Shown: positions 11,382-25,472, numbered from the stretch's first letter. The stretch: 64,000 nt of DNA from Promerops cafer (GCA_013398275.1 VZSE01012476.1:1872610-1936609); one strand, 5' to 3'. Notes: generated by a model not told the origin, from the letters alone. Program-made: numbers and translations.

Positions 11382-14300
11382 CTGAGTGGTAATCTCAAGT
11401 GACACAATATGTAGAAAAAATGTCCTGCTCTGAATAAAATTTTAGTATTATGCCACTACCATATGACAAAAGATTACTCAGTTATTGAACAGGAGAGGAA
11501 AATTAGAGTTTCTGTCACTGCCAGGGTTACACTTACTTTTTCAATACTTTTTCATCTGTTGAATTTGATTGTCCTCATAAAGCAACTAAATTCTTGGTTT
11601 ATCTAATATGCTGTATTGCATTGCATTACAGAATGTTGCATTCTGTTTTCTTCAGCTGACCTGTGCTTGTATTCAGCTTTGAAATGGTAAGTAGTACCAA
11701 ATGCTTAACTGGAGTCCTACTTACAAAACTTGGACATATTATAGCAAAACAGGAACATTATAATTGAAATGGGGAATTCTGAGGCAAAATAAATGCTTGA
11801 CCTTAACCAAAACAAGGTGTGGGCTAAAATTGAGTCTGATCCCTGACCTGCCACTGCAGTTTAGACCACTGCAACAGAACGTCCTGTGACATCAGGACAT
11901 TCAGTGTGGCTTGGCAATGCCATTTTGAAGAGTAGCTCAGGTTTAGACTACCTGGGGAACACATATGCCTTTTCAGGACTTTAACTGTCCACACCAAACT
12001 TGGAAATCAGCTCAGAGAAAAACTTAACTGCCAAGTGCTTTCACCCAACTTCTGGATCACACTGAAGTGTTGGAAAGTGAGAAACAGCAAAATTGCTAAT
12101 GTTGCATCCTTTTCCCCTCTGTATTTCTCTTAGGACTGGCTGAGCTCTTGGCCATCCAGACTCTCCCTTGAGGACAGATGTACCTGTGAAGCCAGCAAAG
12201 AAACACCACTTTGGCTGAGCTTCCTATGATGTCTACTTGCAAGAGCAACGATGCTACCAAGGGACCTTGCTTACAAAAATCCTAACACCTTTTTTTTAGC
12301 TGTGAACATACCACATTTCTTGCTCTACAGTAAGTTCTGAATACTGGAAATGTCCATTTATCTGTCAGTCTATCCTGCAGGTTTAATGTTATAGGTGGAA
12401 GTATATGAAGAACAGCTGATTGTAAATGAAGTTCTGAAACTACCAGCACAACTGCTAGGCTGATCATGATAGGCAAGGGCAAACTATTTGACTGAAGCTG
12501 TTTTCCCTGTACTGGAGAAAACTGAGATGTGTAACCCTACAATTTATCCAAATCCTTAAACGGTTTGTTGTCTTATTGCCTTTTGGCTAGTGACAATGAT
12601 TCTAGAGGTCAAGTCTTCCCCTACAGCTATTTCCTTGCTAGCCCTCAAACAGGCAGCAATGTAAATCTCCTGTCATTTAATCGTTGCAGTTTATGTTGAT
12701 TTATTTCCCTGTGTCCACTAGGGTGAGTGTGACTCTGACCCCTTCTATTGACCAGCATGGCCTACAAGGTTGTTAGAGAGCAGTTGAGGCAATGTTCCTC
12801 TTCTCTAAGCTAATCACAATGTAGAGGCAGTAGAATGTACACGACCTCTGAAAATGAGATACAGCTATACTTTTGTAGACAAGATGTATCAAAGGATATC
12901 GCCTGGGACAGCATGAAGTCTGGCTGGGGTTGCTTGGGACCCTAGTTAAATACCCAAGTTATTTACCTGAACTGATCTTTTTGTCATGAGCTGCAAGACA
13001 AATTCCTAAAGTAATTTTAAACTTACTGTGTGAAATGCAATTATACCTTATGACAGCAGCAAAGGTGCCCTTGAGACCTTTCTTCTCTTTGCCCTTCTGC
13101 TTTAAAAAGTCATAACACTACATGTTGGCAGAGAAATAAAGTCAAAACATTTCTGAGCTGTACTACAGTAGAGTATTCTGCAGTAAGGGATCATTTTGAC
13201 TTGACCTATTTTCAGCTGAAGAGCTCGGGTGTGCCATTTTATTTGGACTATTAATTACTCAAAGACAGCTTAGCTACCAGTGAAGAGAGAGAGAGAAAAA
13301 AAAAAGGCAGATCATGAGTATTGAAATCCATATGAGTTTTAATGAAAAATTATAACAAGATAATAAATTTTATGGTAAGTCCACAAACTTCTCAAAAGTT
13401 TGAACTAAGCAAACAAGGACTCTTTTCAGGACTTAATAGAAGTGTCCCAATTTATGTATAAAATGAGGTTTGGCACAATTGTCCCTGAATTGCATACTGT
13501 CTTTATGGATCTGTAGTTTTGTGTTCTCACACAGCTAAAGTATCTTAGCTTTCCAAACGTGGAAACGAGCAACTTATAAAATACACTGTTAACTTACATA
13601 TTCCTCCAGCTTTAAAAATCAGCCATTACCTTTTGTTGGAAATACTGAAAACTCAAAAATACCCCATGAAAAATGACTGAAAATATAGCTGTTATAACAG
13701 CCAGGGGAGGAATGTTAAGGTTATTTATTTTTTTATCACAGTCATGTGTATCTCCCTTTCCCAAAGCTCATATGCTTTTCACCCTGTTCAGTGCAAAAGG
13801 TAAGATCAAGAAGGACTGAAAAGGGTTGTTAGAGAAGTCCATATATAGAGAACAAATAGATTATTATTATGGACAGAAAGACTCTTTATTATTCATATTG
13901 CAGCTAGGAAGTTCCATGACGGCCCTGGAAGAGGGGGCTGGCTGGAGCAGCAAGCCACTCATTAGGTAAGAGGAGGTGTCAGAGGACTGTCAGAGCCACA
14001 GCAGAGGCACCTGGGAGGTGTCTGATGTGTGATGTTGGGCTCAGGTCCCATTAAGGAACACTCTTTAAGTACATCATTATCATTATTATTCAAATCTCTT
14101 CAGGAAAAAAAAAATGTCTTTGTGCTTGGCTTTGTTTTATCATTCTTTCTCCTTAATTTCTCCCTTACCCATCATGCTCCATTACATACTAAATTTGGAA
14201 AGGTCACAGTAGTAATGACTTTCAAGTAAGTGTGTATATTCTTTTGAGCATCACTTCTCAAGATCCTTTGGGAAAATGACAGGGTCACCTATTTTTTAGA

Positions 14301-17300
14301 AGTGCAATTATTTTAATACAAGAAGACAGACACTAGAAATCAAATCACTAATCAGGGACTTATACTTACATTTAATACATCCCTTTCCTCACACTCTCCC
14401 TCCTTTTTTTGCTCTGAGGCACTTTCTGACACCAGAAATAGCACATTACTGATCACATGGTTTGGGTGGACTTTTTCTCCAACTGTAATATGCAATAGAG
14501 TACTAGATGTGCTAGCCTGAGTTTCAGTAGTCCAGGGAGACTTAGGTGCACCACCTGAGCAACAAAAAATGTGAAAGAAATTAGTGGAAAGGTCATGAGC
14601 TGCAGGGGAGCAAGGCTATTTTGCTTCAGCAAAGATTGTGACTTGTAATCTGGTCAGTAGTTTTCAAACAATTGGTTCTCTAGATCTATAAGTGATACAG
14701 GTTTAAACTTGATTTAAATTTGGCTGTCAGTAGCAATGGAGCAAATTTCTATTTTCTATGAGTGCCATCTTCAAATTATGTGAAACAGCGAGTGGAGATT
14801 CACTCAATCTCACTGTGATCTCATCCATAACCACACGTTCTTGAACACTCATTATTAGTATCTTGACTTCTACATCAACAAAAAATGGATTTCTGGTATG
14901 TAAAACAAGATTAACCTCTGAAGCTGCCACGCCATTAGGCTATCCAGCTAATAATCCCTGTTTCTTAGTTCCATATGTCCTCATGCACAAGTATGCCAGC
15001 CAGAAAGCGCTTCCATGTTGGGGTTCCTGTGCTGTCCTGTGGAACACACAACAGCAGGATTCTCCCAGCAATGGTGTCCTCAGCAGCAAACCCATGGCTA
15101 CAGAGAAACTCCTTGTCTCCTGGGTGAATGCTTAATACTTGCTTGCATGTAACATATGAAAGAGCAGGTTTCTGTCAGCTCCACAATGGTGAAAGGGAGA
15201 TAGTCGGAGCTGTCATTAAAAATCTGTTTGGGGTGGTTGCATGGGTGGAAGTTTGAACAATGAGAACTTGACAGGGATGTGTGATGGGAATAAAAGACAC
15301 TGAGAGAGGTAGGAGAAGATGAAAAAAATCTGCACAACTACATTAGCTATATAATTATAAAGGACTGATGCACTGAAAGTGTAAGCATGCTGACCTTGCC
15401 TAGCTACTTGGCTGTGTGCTGCCTTTTTGGGACCTGACCTTTGGGGAAGCTGCCCCAGGCACAAACAGTCAAGAGCCAAAAGAGCCTTCCATAAAGAGAG
15501 AACAGGGAAAATGGAATCTCCTCTACTGTCTCCTCCAGCTTCACCCCAGCATCATTTGGTCTCAGGCAGTTTAGTGCTTTAGTTTTGTCAGTGAATCTTG
15601 ATGTCTGCCTGGCATCTTATGAGCCCAGTAACACTCCAGCTTAAACAGTGCATCTCTGTCCTCCTGGAGAACAGCACAGGAGGAAGGACAGCAGCACACC
15701 TCATGCCATCCCATCTGAGGGAGTTCCTGCTGCTGAAAAGAAGCTCACTATTTTCCTCAGTGATTTACCACCTCAGGTCAGTGCAGTAGGCAATGCCAAA
15801 GACAAAACTCTTTCTCTAGATTTCCAGGACCATGAAAGTGACTCAGGGACTGCTTGAGAGTTAAATTAAATATGTGCTCTGTAGGATGAGTTTTAAAGCT
15901 GACTCAGAGGCTGATGGTTCCACAGTGCTCTGCACAGATTTATGACAGCTGGAAGCTAACACCACAGCTGCAGTCAACCAACACCATTTTCCAACCTCTG
16001 GGTCATTTCCCAGAGCGAAAAGACTTACACATAGAGAGCTAACAATTATGCTGTATGTTCTGTGTATTTTTAAGGTGCAGTAGTAAATACCCTACTGTGG
16101 CACCTCGTATTTGCAAACAGAGAACTGTGAAAAATGCAGGCCAGATAATTTCTGTGTTGGGAGGCACCAGCCTTCCGTGACAATTCTCAGCTAAGCATGA
16201 AAACCAGGAAAGCTGAGTGCCAGGAAGATTAACAACTTCTTTTCCTGAGGTGTTAAATTTACAAGAAAGTGTGAGAACAACTACAGGGGTGCCAAGAACA
16301 CCAGTGACACATTGAATGGGGGTGGTACTATTGTTCCTATTCTGAAAGGAGGAAGAACAGACAAAGGGATGGGTTTCACCTTCTTAAGTGAAGCACATTT
16401 CTCAGTGTCAGTTAAAACCAATTACTTTTACTGCTAATGCACAGTGGCACAGCAGAGGAGAGCTGCAGGTTAATGCTGCACATTAGCTGTCATTTTGGTT
16501 TGATTAGTAAAAAGTATCTATCACAAATCTGACTAAGCTCCTCCCCTTCAGAGTGGTTCATTGTATCTCCATGCATGAAGACAATGCCAAAATGTATGCA
16601 CTATCAATATTAGATAACTTGTTCCAGTGATCATAGCACAATCAGATTAACTCTCAGTCAAGGACCTCAGTCAAGGTGTTCAGAGAATAAAGAAGCAAGA
16701 CAGATGTTGCTGTTGGAAAGTTTTCATAAGAATCATAAAAGGTAGAGGGGAAAGTTACTGGTTTTCTTCAGCATTAACACTTGTCAAATGGAATGTTCTA
16801 TTTGCTTCAATGTCAGCTCAAACTAGACTTTGGAAATGAAGCCCTGGTCTTGGGGAAGGCAATAGAACTTTTTCCTTCTGATTTCAGGGAGGTTTCAAAT
16901 CTTGCTTGAGATTTTTGCCTCAAATTCCAAGAGTAGATTCTTTTGTTGTTTAAGAAATTTAAGTTAGATGAAACAGGCCAAGAATGATCTCAGGCTGTGG
17001 CAAAGCTTGAATATATTTGGCTGTTACATTTAACTCTTCCCTTGTCCTAGCTCCATAATAATATAATGCTGCTGTTGATAAATGCTAAGGGAGGCTCTAC
17101 TGAGCAAGAAAAGATAAAGGGTGTTTCTTTGCTTTGTAATAATGTAATGGACATAATGAAGAAAGAAAACTGAGAACAACCTCTAACACGTAATCTAATA
17201 AAAAACAGTTTTCATAAACTATGCATATTTTTCAGATTGCCTACTGCAAAACACTTTAAAAACTTCCAGATCTGCCTTTATCAAACTTTAGAGTCAGAAC

Positions 17301-17928
17301 TGTCAACATAGAAACATTAGGAGGCTCACTATTGAATACTGAAAATGGCACTTACAGGAATGAGGGACCTGAACTAGATGTAGGCATTTTAGAATATGCC
17401 TTGGTGCTCATGAGACAAAATTCATTATCTAGTTTGGCATGTAGCTGAACTGTGAATTTAACAGTAAGGATGTAGATATCCACAAAAACAGTAACTGCAA
17501 TAATATTTGGTTTCAAGAGGATCTATCATGAAAATGGTACTTACAAATGGTCTCCTTTATTTTGTTTTCAAGGTCATAAAATCCCTTTGTTTCCTTGTCC
17601 ATTTTTCTCCCCACTCCTCAACCTCACCAAATGTTTGAGTATTCTTCTTGTAAATACCTTTGGCAACTAACTCTGAAGGATATAAATTAATACCCAGTGT
17701 GCCCTCAGAAGAACACAAGCAATTTCAGTAAGCAAACATTTTTCCATTCTTCCTATCTAGCAATATGCTGGTTTTTTGCAAACATTTCCACCCCAAGGCT
17801 CCAGTAGTATTGTTTGGACAAGCTTTCAATGTCTTTAAAAATACATCTATAATACTGGCAGTCACAATGGTCAAGAATGTCTGATGGACCCTGAAGGAAA
17901 TACAATTTAAAAATAATGTATGTCTTAC
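11382..17928 (-). other. Candidate intron 3 / 3' flank of the opsin gene
   Basis: Begins with the GTAAGA donor of exon 3. If the proposed terminal exon is right this is one 6.5-kb intron; otherwise it extends further left. It is unique-looking AT-rich DNA with no convincing exon, RNA gene or recognisable transposon. A minus-strand open frame around 12,282-12,520 gives a hydrophobic peptide unlike an opsin tail. Confidence 0.4.
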
Positions 17929-18162
17929 CTGCTTATTCATAAGTATGTAGATAATGGGATTGCAAACAGTGCTGCTTTTTGCTAGGATGGAAGGTATGAT
18001 GCTTGTAACTGGAGTCACAACACCTGGCTTGCCAAATGTTGCAAGTAAGGCTATAACCCCATATGGAATCCAGCACACCAGATAACAGATAACTGTAGTG
18101 ATCACCATGAACAGGACGTGGAATTCTCTTTTGCGGGCAGCATTCTTGTGGATTTTTCCAAC
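17929..18162 (-). CDS. TMT-type opsin, exon 3 (ICL3, TM6, TM7)
   Basis: The next exon of the same opsin, exactly 78 codons with both ends in phase 0. It opens with the basic third intracellular loop (VGKIHKNAARKREFH), then TM6 with CWIP at residues 30-33, a short loop (FGKPG) and TM7. TM7 has Lys at residue 62 in LAKSS, the Schiff-base lysine equivalent to bovine rhodopsin K296 (codon 17,977-17,979), and NPIIY at 68-72. The exon ends ...MNKQ, just where helix 8 should begin with Phe. The acceptor is TTTCCCTAG|GT and the donor CAG|GTAAGA. The open frame continues about 49 codons beyond the donor to 17,725, but that sequence is unlike an opsin tail and is read as intron. Every residue needed for chromophore binding and activation that falls in this exon is present, so nothing suggests a pseudogene. 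Confidence 0.94.
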
Positions 18163-20104
18163 CTAGGGAAAGGTTTAAAAAGAGATAAAATTTAACAAGC
18201 GGAGTTAGATTGACTGCATGAGCAACCTGGGACTATTGGTCTTGGATCAGCAATAACAATCAACCCTGTATTTGCAGAAGCGAAACAAATGCAAACCCAA
18301 AAGTGATTGAAGGCAGTGAAAAGACTTTCATCATCTCCATTAGGCACTAGGGGAAGCTCTGCAGAGACCACGCTGCATGCCAGCATAAACCAGAGCCCCA
18401 GTGGAGGTTGGAGCAAATGTAGAAAGGTGACAAAGCATCTAGTCCTTAACAGATGTTAGGTCATCTGCAGTTGCTTTTAAGGTATAGAATTTTGTGTAAA
18501 TGTACCACGTTTTCATTTAAATTATGCTGGTACACAGAACTTGCTTGAGATGAAGAAGCTTTACACAGCACATCTGAACCACCAGTAGTATTTTCTGTTA
18601 AGGGTGTGGAAATAGCAGAGCAATGCTGGGACTGTGCTTAGTATCTCTGCCCTTGGATTTTTCAGCACTAGATAAAGCCTCAGCTGGCCTGGCATAGTGT
18701 TAGCCATGGTCATACTTGGAGTGGGACACCAGAGAAGCCTTGCTGAATCACTTGATGAAGTTTGAAGTGGTAGGATTCATTCCTTCTAGACTATTTCTTC
18801 CAGGTACTTAACCATTTCAATTAAAGGGCTTCACTCCTGATAATGATCAGAAACAGGTTTTTGTGCTCTTTAAAAGGTGTGCTGAATGCTGATTCATTGT
18901 GGTTCATTGGGTTTTTTGGGAAAATGGAGTAGAATTGGCTAAACAGGAAAAGCAGATGCAAATGAGCAGTTTCAAAGTGATGGTACAAGAGTCTATCTTA
19001 TAACCATGAATTTGCCAGTAGTTACAGTGTGTGGGCAAATCTGCTGTGGAAGTATTTATAATCTGTGCTTCAAAATTTATTCTCCTTTAACCTGTTCTGG
19101 ATTGAAGCATCATGCCCTTTGGGAGTCCAGAGGTCTAAGATAAAGCTTTAACATTATAATAACATCCAACTTTTATTTTTAAGCCTTGGTGTGAATACAT
19201 TTTTCTGTAGACAACTACAGAATGCTCTTCCAGTGTTTGGGCAGCTGAGTGCATTGGTGGTAACAGTGAGGAACAAGCTCATTCCCTAAAAATCAAAAGT
19301 AAACTCTGCAAAGAGGCTAACTTTGCAGACCCTCTGTATCCACTGACTTTAGATGGAGACTCAGCACAGTGGCCTCCTGACGTTATAGTTGATTCCTCAG
19401 CTTTACCCCAGCATGTGTTTAGCAAACCCAGATGTGCCAGCAGGACTTCAGGAACTCTTCAAATGTTTAAACTATATTGACTGAGCCTTGTACTTAGCCA
19501 AATCTAATTTATGTCCACTTTAGGGTCTTTTTACTTCTTGAATGCAGCACTTGAGAGTAAATTGCACCCACTGGAATTAAGCCCATATAAAACAACAAAC
19601 ACAAATAAGCAAAAAAGCAGCTCTGTGTAATGGAACACATCCAAACTTTACTTAATCAAATAATAAAACAAGAAAGTTTTAAATCAATAGGTTTAAACTG
19701 ATGCAGGTAAATGAACAGAGCAGAGTTAAAGATGGAAATCACCAACCATCCCAGTCAAATGTCATTTGCTGTTGCCTGACACATACCTTGTGCATGCCAG
19801 GGAAATAGAGCTTTTTCTACCTCTTTGTAGTGTGGGTCTTTTTGCATAATGTATGTGTTTATGTATCAGATTGTGAGTTAAACACATATATAGTGAATGT
19901 ATAAGGTACATATGAAGGCAAAGTAATATGGTTACAGTTTCTTTTTAGTTCATTATGACTCTAGGCTTCTAGAGTGCTTGGTTCTATCTGGAGTTTCAGT
20001 GGAAATGTTCCTGTAAATGAAACACACACTAACTTTGTCTGCTCAAAACGAACATGTATTTTTCCTGACTGATTTTTAATTATTTTCTGCAAAAAGGCAA
20101 TACC

Positions 20105-20409
20105 AAAATAAAGTCTATCTTTTCTGACAAGACTTGGGACTACTTTTTTTATAAGACTGCAATCTGTTTATTTTGTAATTACTTTAGCTTGAAAAAAGGA
20201 TTAATAATAGATAATGGTCCAATCCTGTATTGCTTATTTGAACTAAATTTTTCATGACTAATGGGAAATTTCTCTGACTGATGAATCTAGGATCCCATGT
20301 GAGCCGCTATGCTACAAATTAAATATTAACCAAGGAATGCAGAGCCCCAATTAGCCATGGCATCCACGGCTGAAAATCTTCAATAAACACAGAAGGATCA
20401 GGCAACACA
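20105..20409 (+). repeat. Copy 1 of a near-identical tandem duplication (assembly artefact likely)
   Basis: 305 bases running from AAAATAAAGTCTATC to CAGGCAACACA, repeated almost perfectly at 20,411-20,711. By eye the only difference is a 4-base insertion (CAATAAACACAG against CAACACAG). The copies are separated by a single N. Confidence 0.95.
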
Positions 20410-20410
20410 N
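20410..20410. other. Single-base assembly gap (N)
   Basis: One N exactly between the two copies of the duplicated segment. This is what a scaffolder leaves when two overlapping contig ends are placed side by side without merging. Confidence 0.95.
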
Positions 20411-20711
20411 AAAATAAAGTCTATCTTTTCTGACAAGACTTGGGACTACTTTTTTTATAAGACTGCAATCTGTTTATTTTGTAATTACTTTAGCTTGAAA
20501 AAAGGATTAATAATAGATAATGGTCCAATCCTGTATTGCTTATTTGAACTAAATTTTTCATGACTAATGGGAAATTTCTCTGACTGATGAATCTAGGATC
20601 CCATGTGAGCCGCTATGCTACAAATTAAATATTAACCAAGGAATGCAGAGCCCCAATTAGCCATGGCATCCACGGCTGAAAATCTTCAACACAGAAGGAT
20701 CAGGCAACACA
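20411..20711 (+). repeat. Copy 2 of the near-identical tandem duplication
   Basis: 301 bases, matching copy 1 except for the absent TAAA near its right end. Sequence then continues uniquely as TTTTTGCCC. The 4-base difference looks allelic, consistent with contig ends built from two haplotypes. Confidence 0.95.
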
Positions 20712-23700
20712 TTTTTGCCCTGTATTTTGATGCATGTCTTGAAGAGTTCGCAAGAATTTACCATTTGCACAGACGAAACAGAGACCGTAAATGAAGGAAG
20801 AAAAGATGTCTAAAAGTAAAGTGGCTATGGATGTGATTTTGACATGTATCTTTCCACTTCCATGTATCTTTAGGTCATTTCCATAGGAAGGGAAGTTTGA
20901 AATCGTGTACCATATTTGTCCTCACACTCTTGGTTTCATTGCCTTTGCAGTTTTGCAGCCTCCCTTTAGAAGGTGTTACCTTTAAAAATTGTCTGTTTAT
21001 AGGTATTGGAAGGCCTCCAGCAAAATATAACTCAGGTTCACATAACCTACAGAAAGATTATACTTGTGCCAGTGAAAAAGCAGTAGACATTTTAACATTA
21101 AAATAATTCTATTTGCGATTTTAAAACTACTGGACAGTTTAATGCAATTGCTACACTGTACTTTCAGTAGTCAAATGGAAATGCCTCCCTGGATATCCAG
21201 CTGGTAAAAGAGCATCAGATAGTGATGAGGAAAAATAGATTCAAATAATATTCTAGAATAGCTGAGCTTGTAAATCTCTGTGTAAATGTGAATGTACAAG
21301 GTATATGTAATATAAATTTAAAATACTTAGATGATCTAAACCACATTTTAAAATGTCACAAGAAATACTGTCCCATTGGGATCAGATTGCACTTATGTAG
21401 GATTTGCTGTAAATTCAGCTGTTTTCTCTGGGACAAAGATAATCTCCTGCCAAATTCAGCAATATAAAGGTTGGGAAACCACTATATTTAAAGAAAAGAA
21501 GGTTGGGGGATTGGGTTTTGTGGAGTTTTTAATGAGGAAATTGTGTTTCTCCCTTACTTTCATCCTGGGAAGTAGCAGAAAAGTTTTGGTTCTTCAGAAC
21601 TCAGCTGGAGGCAGCGACAGGCAAGCTTGTCTAATCGCAGTCACTGAGCATGACAGTGGCACAATTATCTCCAGTCTGGATTTGCCCTGCAACCATGCTG
21701 CATCTAACATATACCCAACACTTTTTTCGAGTCAATCTGACACAAAAAATACCACTACTTAGATCACTAGGGCAGCATGCTGAGCACGTGCATTAGATGT
21801 GACAGGCCACAGAGTGTGGGAGAAGCCAGGGTGGCATTCAGTGAGGAGGCTGGCATGGTAGAAGTGTGCTCAGAAGGAGCCCAAGTGACACATTGATTGG
21901 TTGACCTCAAAAGCTGTGTCCACAGCTGACAAGATGTAGCAGATATGTTACTCACCAAGTGGTGGGCTGCATTGCTATTCCATGTTTTGGGAAAGATGAA
22001 ACTGGGGAGCTCTAAGCAGAGCATAGAAAATTTCAACAGCACTGGTGGAAGTCTGTAGAGGTCATAAACCAAAGACAAGGGGACCTTACAATATGGATAT
22101 GGAGGGGGTTAGTAGAAAGAAATACAAAGAGCTTTTGTTGTAACTGTGGAGATTGTTAGGTTGGAGATTCAAGAAAAGGATTAAAAATATCTGCTGTGGC
22201 AGGCACTCTGCAAGGAGAGAGAAATGCCTTTAAACTGGATGCAGGCAAGTGTGTGGGCCTGTCACAACAAGGACCCAGAGAAAAGGTATGACCTATAGGA
22301 AACTTGACTTCCTCTAAGGAGAACAAGTCTGTCCTTTCCTTAAAAATAAAAGAGAATGGATCTGTCCTTGCAGAAAACAAGTAAACCTTCCAAACACATA
22401 AACACTGTTGTACAGTGGTATGGGAGATAATAATAGGACTGTAGGTCATAGGAAATAATATTTTCAGGTAACAGGTTACCCAACTTAGGCGTTGCAGGTG
22501 TCAGTCCAGACCTCATCATTGTCCAAGTTAACTAGTTCAGTCAGCCTGTTCCTGGAGGGAGCAGCCAGATGGCAACCACAGCTGAGTCCATGGGTTTGTG
22601 TCAGGCCAAACACTGGAGCTTTCCAGCCCAGACAAAAGCAGACAGCAGCTACCTGCCTCTGGGCAGGGATTTACTGCTTTAAATATTTTTTTTAGCCATC
22701 AAACAGCTTTATATGGAAAGAGCCCTGAGCAGTGCCTTACCCAAGGGGACAGTCTGCCCCTTCCTGTGCTCCAGGGCCAAAAGTTTGACCTACTGCAGCC
22801 CCTTGCTCAGCTCTCTCTGGATTTATCTGGGCATGACTTGTGGGACCAAAGGAATACTGGTGGCACTTCATCCACTCAGAAGAAGGCACAGGTGCCAGGA
22901 AAGATCTGAATAGTTGAGCATAGAGATTGTGAGGCAACTTCAAGGCCCACAGTGCCAGGGGCACATATCCAGTCAGTCCATCATATTCTCATCACCCATG
23001 GCCAAGCTGGGGTTTTTTATACATGTAAGGCAAGGGATCAGGGCCAAAGTTAGCTGTTAAGAAGGGGAAGCTTCAATAATGAAGATCTAACCTGACAGTT
23101 TTGAATTCCCCTGTGTTTTCTTTTTCACATTTACCCTAGTCTCTCCTCCTTACTTAATGCAGCTATGTGCTTTTTCTCATAAGGCATTTCCTTCATATTT
23201 TAACTGCACCCATTTTCAGCTGTGAACATCTTGAAAGGTTATGAAGAATATATGGCACCCCATCCATCTAACCACGAGATGGAGAGACTATGCACCATCC
23301 ACAGCCACTTCAAGCAAGGGACATGTACATCATAACATCTTAGAAATCAGGGGTCCTGCTTGTAAGTTTTGTATTTCAAGCCACTTTCTCTTTCTCCAGC
23401 TATTAAGATGGAAAATAGTATCACTAACTATACCCTGTGCACCTAAGTAGTGGATGCTATAAATATCCTTTATGTAGCTTGCTCTAAAGAAGCAATATGG
23501 AAACAGGGCTCAAAGTGCTTTTTCATCGCGGCTGATACATTATTCTTGTATCTGTATTTGTGCATCTTACACTCATATAACCATGTTTACTTCACTACTT
23601 CAGAACTGCACAGTGAAGAAAAGGCTATTTATGAGCAGCAGTGTTTGTTGCCACTAGCATCTTTCAGTATCAGCTATAAGTGCTTGTTTTGACATGATCA

Positions 23701-25154
23701 AGTATTCAACAGTACTACCAAAACCAGACATAAGTAAAATATTCATAATCATCTAAGGGAAGTCTGCCAATCTTTGAACATTTAGTCTGCTACTGCTTCT
23801 TGAAAAGAACAGAAGGCATCTAGACTTTTTATGCAAAAGCTGCAATAGAGGAAAAAGCTGGAAAAAGATCATTCTTCTTCCATCATGAACCAGTCAAGTA
23901 AGACAGTCCTCTCTGCCGCATTTCTACAAAAAGAAAATCAGATATGGCCTCAATTTATTGGTATGAATAAACCTCTACTAAACCTTGCAGTCAAATGAAG
24001 CCGTGACTGAAATGTCAGTTGTGATGAGCTTTCCCCTCTCCCATCTCTGTGGATTCTGTCCTTGGGCAAAACAAGGAAAAAAAGGAGAAAAAAACCAATC
24101 ACACCTCCAAAGCATGTAAAGCTCTAAACAGCCATAGGAAAAATGCTCTCCAAGTGATCTATTTCTCAGTGTGAGCTAACCCAGAACCAGTACTGTACAG
24201 ATTAATAATAAGGCGGATTAAATACTTTGTTTTTTAAGATAGGTAATCCTGGAAAAAGAAGGTTCACTGGCTTAAAAAATAAATGCTTTCTTTGTTAGTA
24301 GTTAGGTGGCTAAGTTCAAAATGAGTGAACACTGAAGAGATGTATTGTCCTGTGGAAATGGAGAGTGAACAGAAACATCTGTTTTGGGTCATCTTAGAAT
24401 TCAATGGGCCTTGACTCTACAAAGAATTTGCACTTATATATTCAGTGAGCAAACTGAGATTTAAACATGCACATGAGCATTTTGCTCAGCTGGGGCCACA
24501 TAATGAGTTAATAGCAACAAATACAGAAGGCAGAATCCATAAAACCACACAAGGGGCCATAAACCTAATTATTTTATGTCACTGTTAAGGGTAGGAATTT
24601 AAGTCCACAGGAAGGATATTTTATCAGCTGAAGACTGATTTTATTGTAAATTTTTGTTATTGAAATGGGAATTAGCTGCCTTAATGCCTCAAGGTGAAGT
24701 GATGCTTTAAATACAAAATTCATGGCTTTGTACGTTGCCCTTAAAGCATAACTACTATTGATGCTAAAATCAGCCAAGTTCTATTGTGGACTTAAGGAGC
24801 ACTATAATCCTCTTAGATGCAGGATTTTTTTTCACTGCTAAAGGGCTTTTAGCAGCAATTTGACTAACACAGTGAACACATTCCCCTATATTAAACAAGG
24901 AGCTCATGGTGTCACTCTCATCATTGATAATTCATGTTTTATCCTGACCTTCTTTATTCACTGTGCATAAGAAGATTAAAGGTGTATATGTTCACTACCC
25001 AAACTCACATTTGGGTTGCATTAACAGTTTGGTTTTAGAAAGAGAAGTCCATTAGATACTCTTACCAGGATCATCAAAGTCCAACTCCTGCCCTTGCACA
25101 GGGCAGCTCCAATAATCGCACCATGTGACTGACAGCATTGTCCAAACACTAAGT

Positions 25155-25472
25155 TTTGGAAATTCAACAAGTCCGAGTGCCAGGTTCTGCACATGGGTTG
25201 GGGAAATCCCAAAAATTACTGCAGACTGGGAAAAGTCATTGAGACAATCCCTGCAGAAAAGGAATTCAGGGTTCTCCTTGATGAAAAGCTGAACGTGAGC
25301 CGGCAATGTGCACTCTCAGCCCAGAAGGCACAAATACATCCTGGGCTGCATCAAAAGAGCTGGACAGCAGGCTGAGGGAGGTGGTTTTCCTCCTCTACTC
25401 TGCCCTCATGAGAGCCCACCTGGAGTGCTGCATCCAGCCCTGGAATCCTTAACACAAGGAAGATGTGAACCT
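25155..25472 (+). mobile_element. CR1 LINE fragment, internal ORF2 only, 3' end missing
   Basis: The plus strand encodes a run typical of CR1 ORF2 after the reverse transcriptase core: KFNKSECQVLHMG, then PAEKEFRVLLDEKLNVSRQCALSAQKA, after which a frameshift moves the match to a frame reading ILGCIKRA. Nucleotides follow CTCTACTCTGCCCTCATGAGAGCCCACCTGGAG and stop abruptly near 25,472, before the normal CR1 3' UTR. Loss of the 3' end is unusual, since CR1 copies are normally truncated at the 5' end, so a later deletion or rearrangement is inferred. Confidence 0.88.

Noticed and set aside
12282..12520. Minus-strand hydrophobic frame as an opsin terminal exon
   Set aside because: It can be entered after a CAG acceptor with Phe first, but the residues form a new hydrophobic segment, which an opsin tail does not have.
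13339..13404. Alternative opsin exon 4 beginning FKLLRSLW after a strong pyrimidine tract
   Set aside because: Starts with Phe and has a good acceptor, but it lacks a palmitoylation Cys, ends after 21 codons and is AT-driven. The FY candidate at 11,381 fits better, although neither is proven.
17725..17928. Open frame continuing past exon 3 into the opsin tail
   Set aside because: It crosses a strong CAG|GTAAGA donor, and the residues after NKQ do not give the Phe or the helix 8 pattern, so it is intron read-through.
21767..22964. Several 60-100 codon frames on both strands
   Set aside because: They overlap each other in a GC-richer patch, with none preferred and no protein family recognised.
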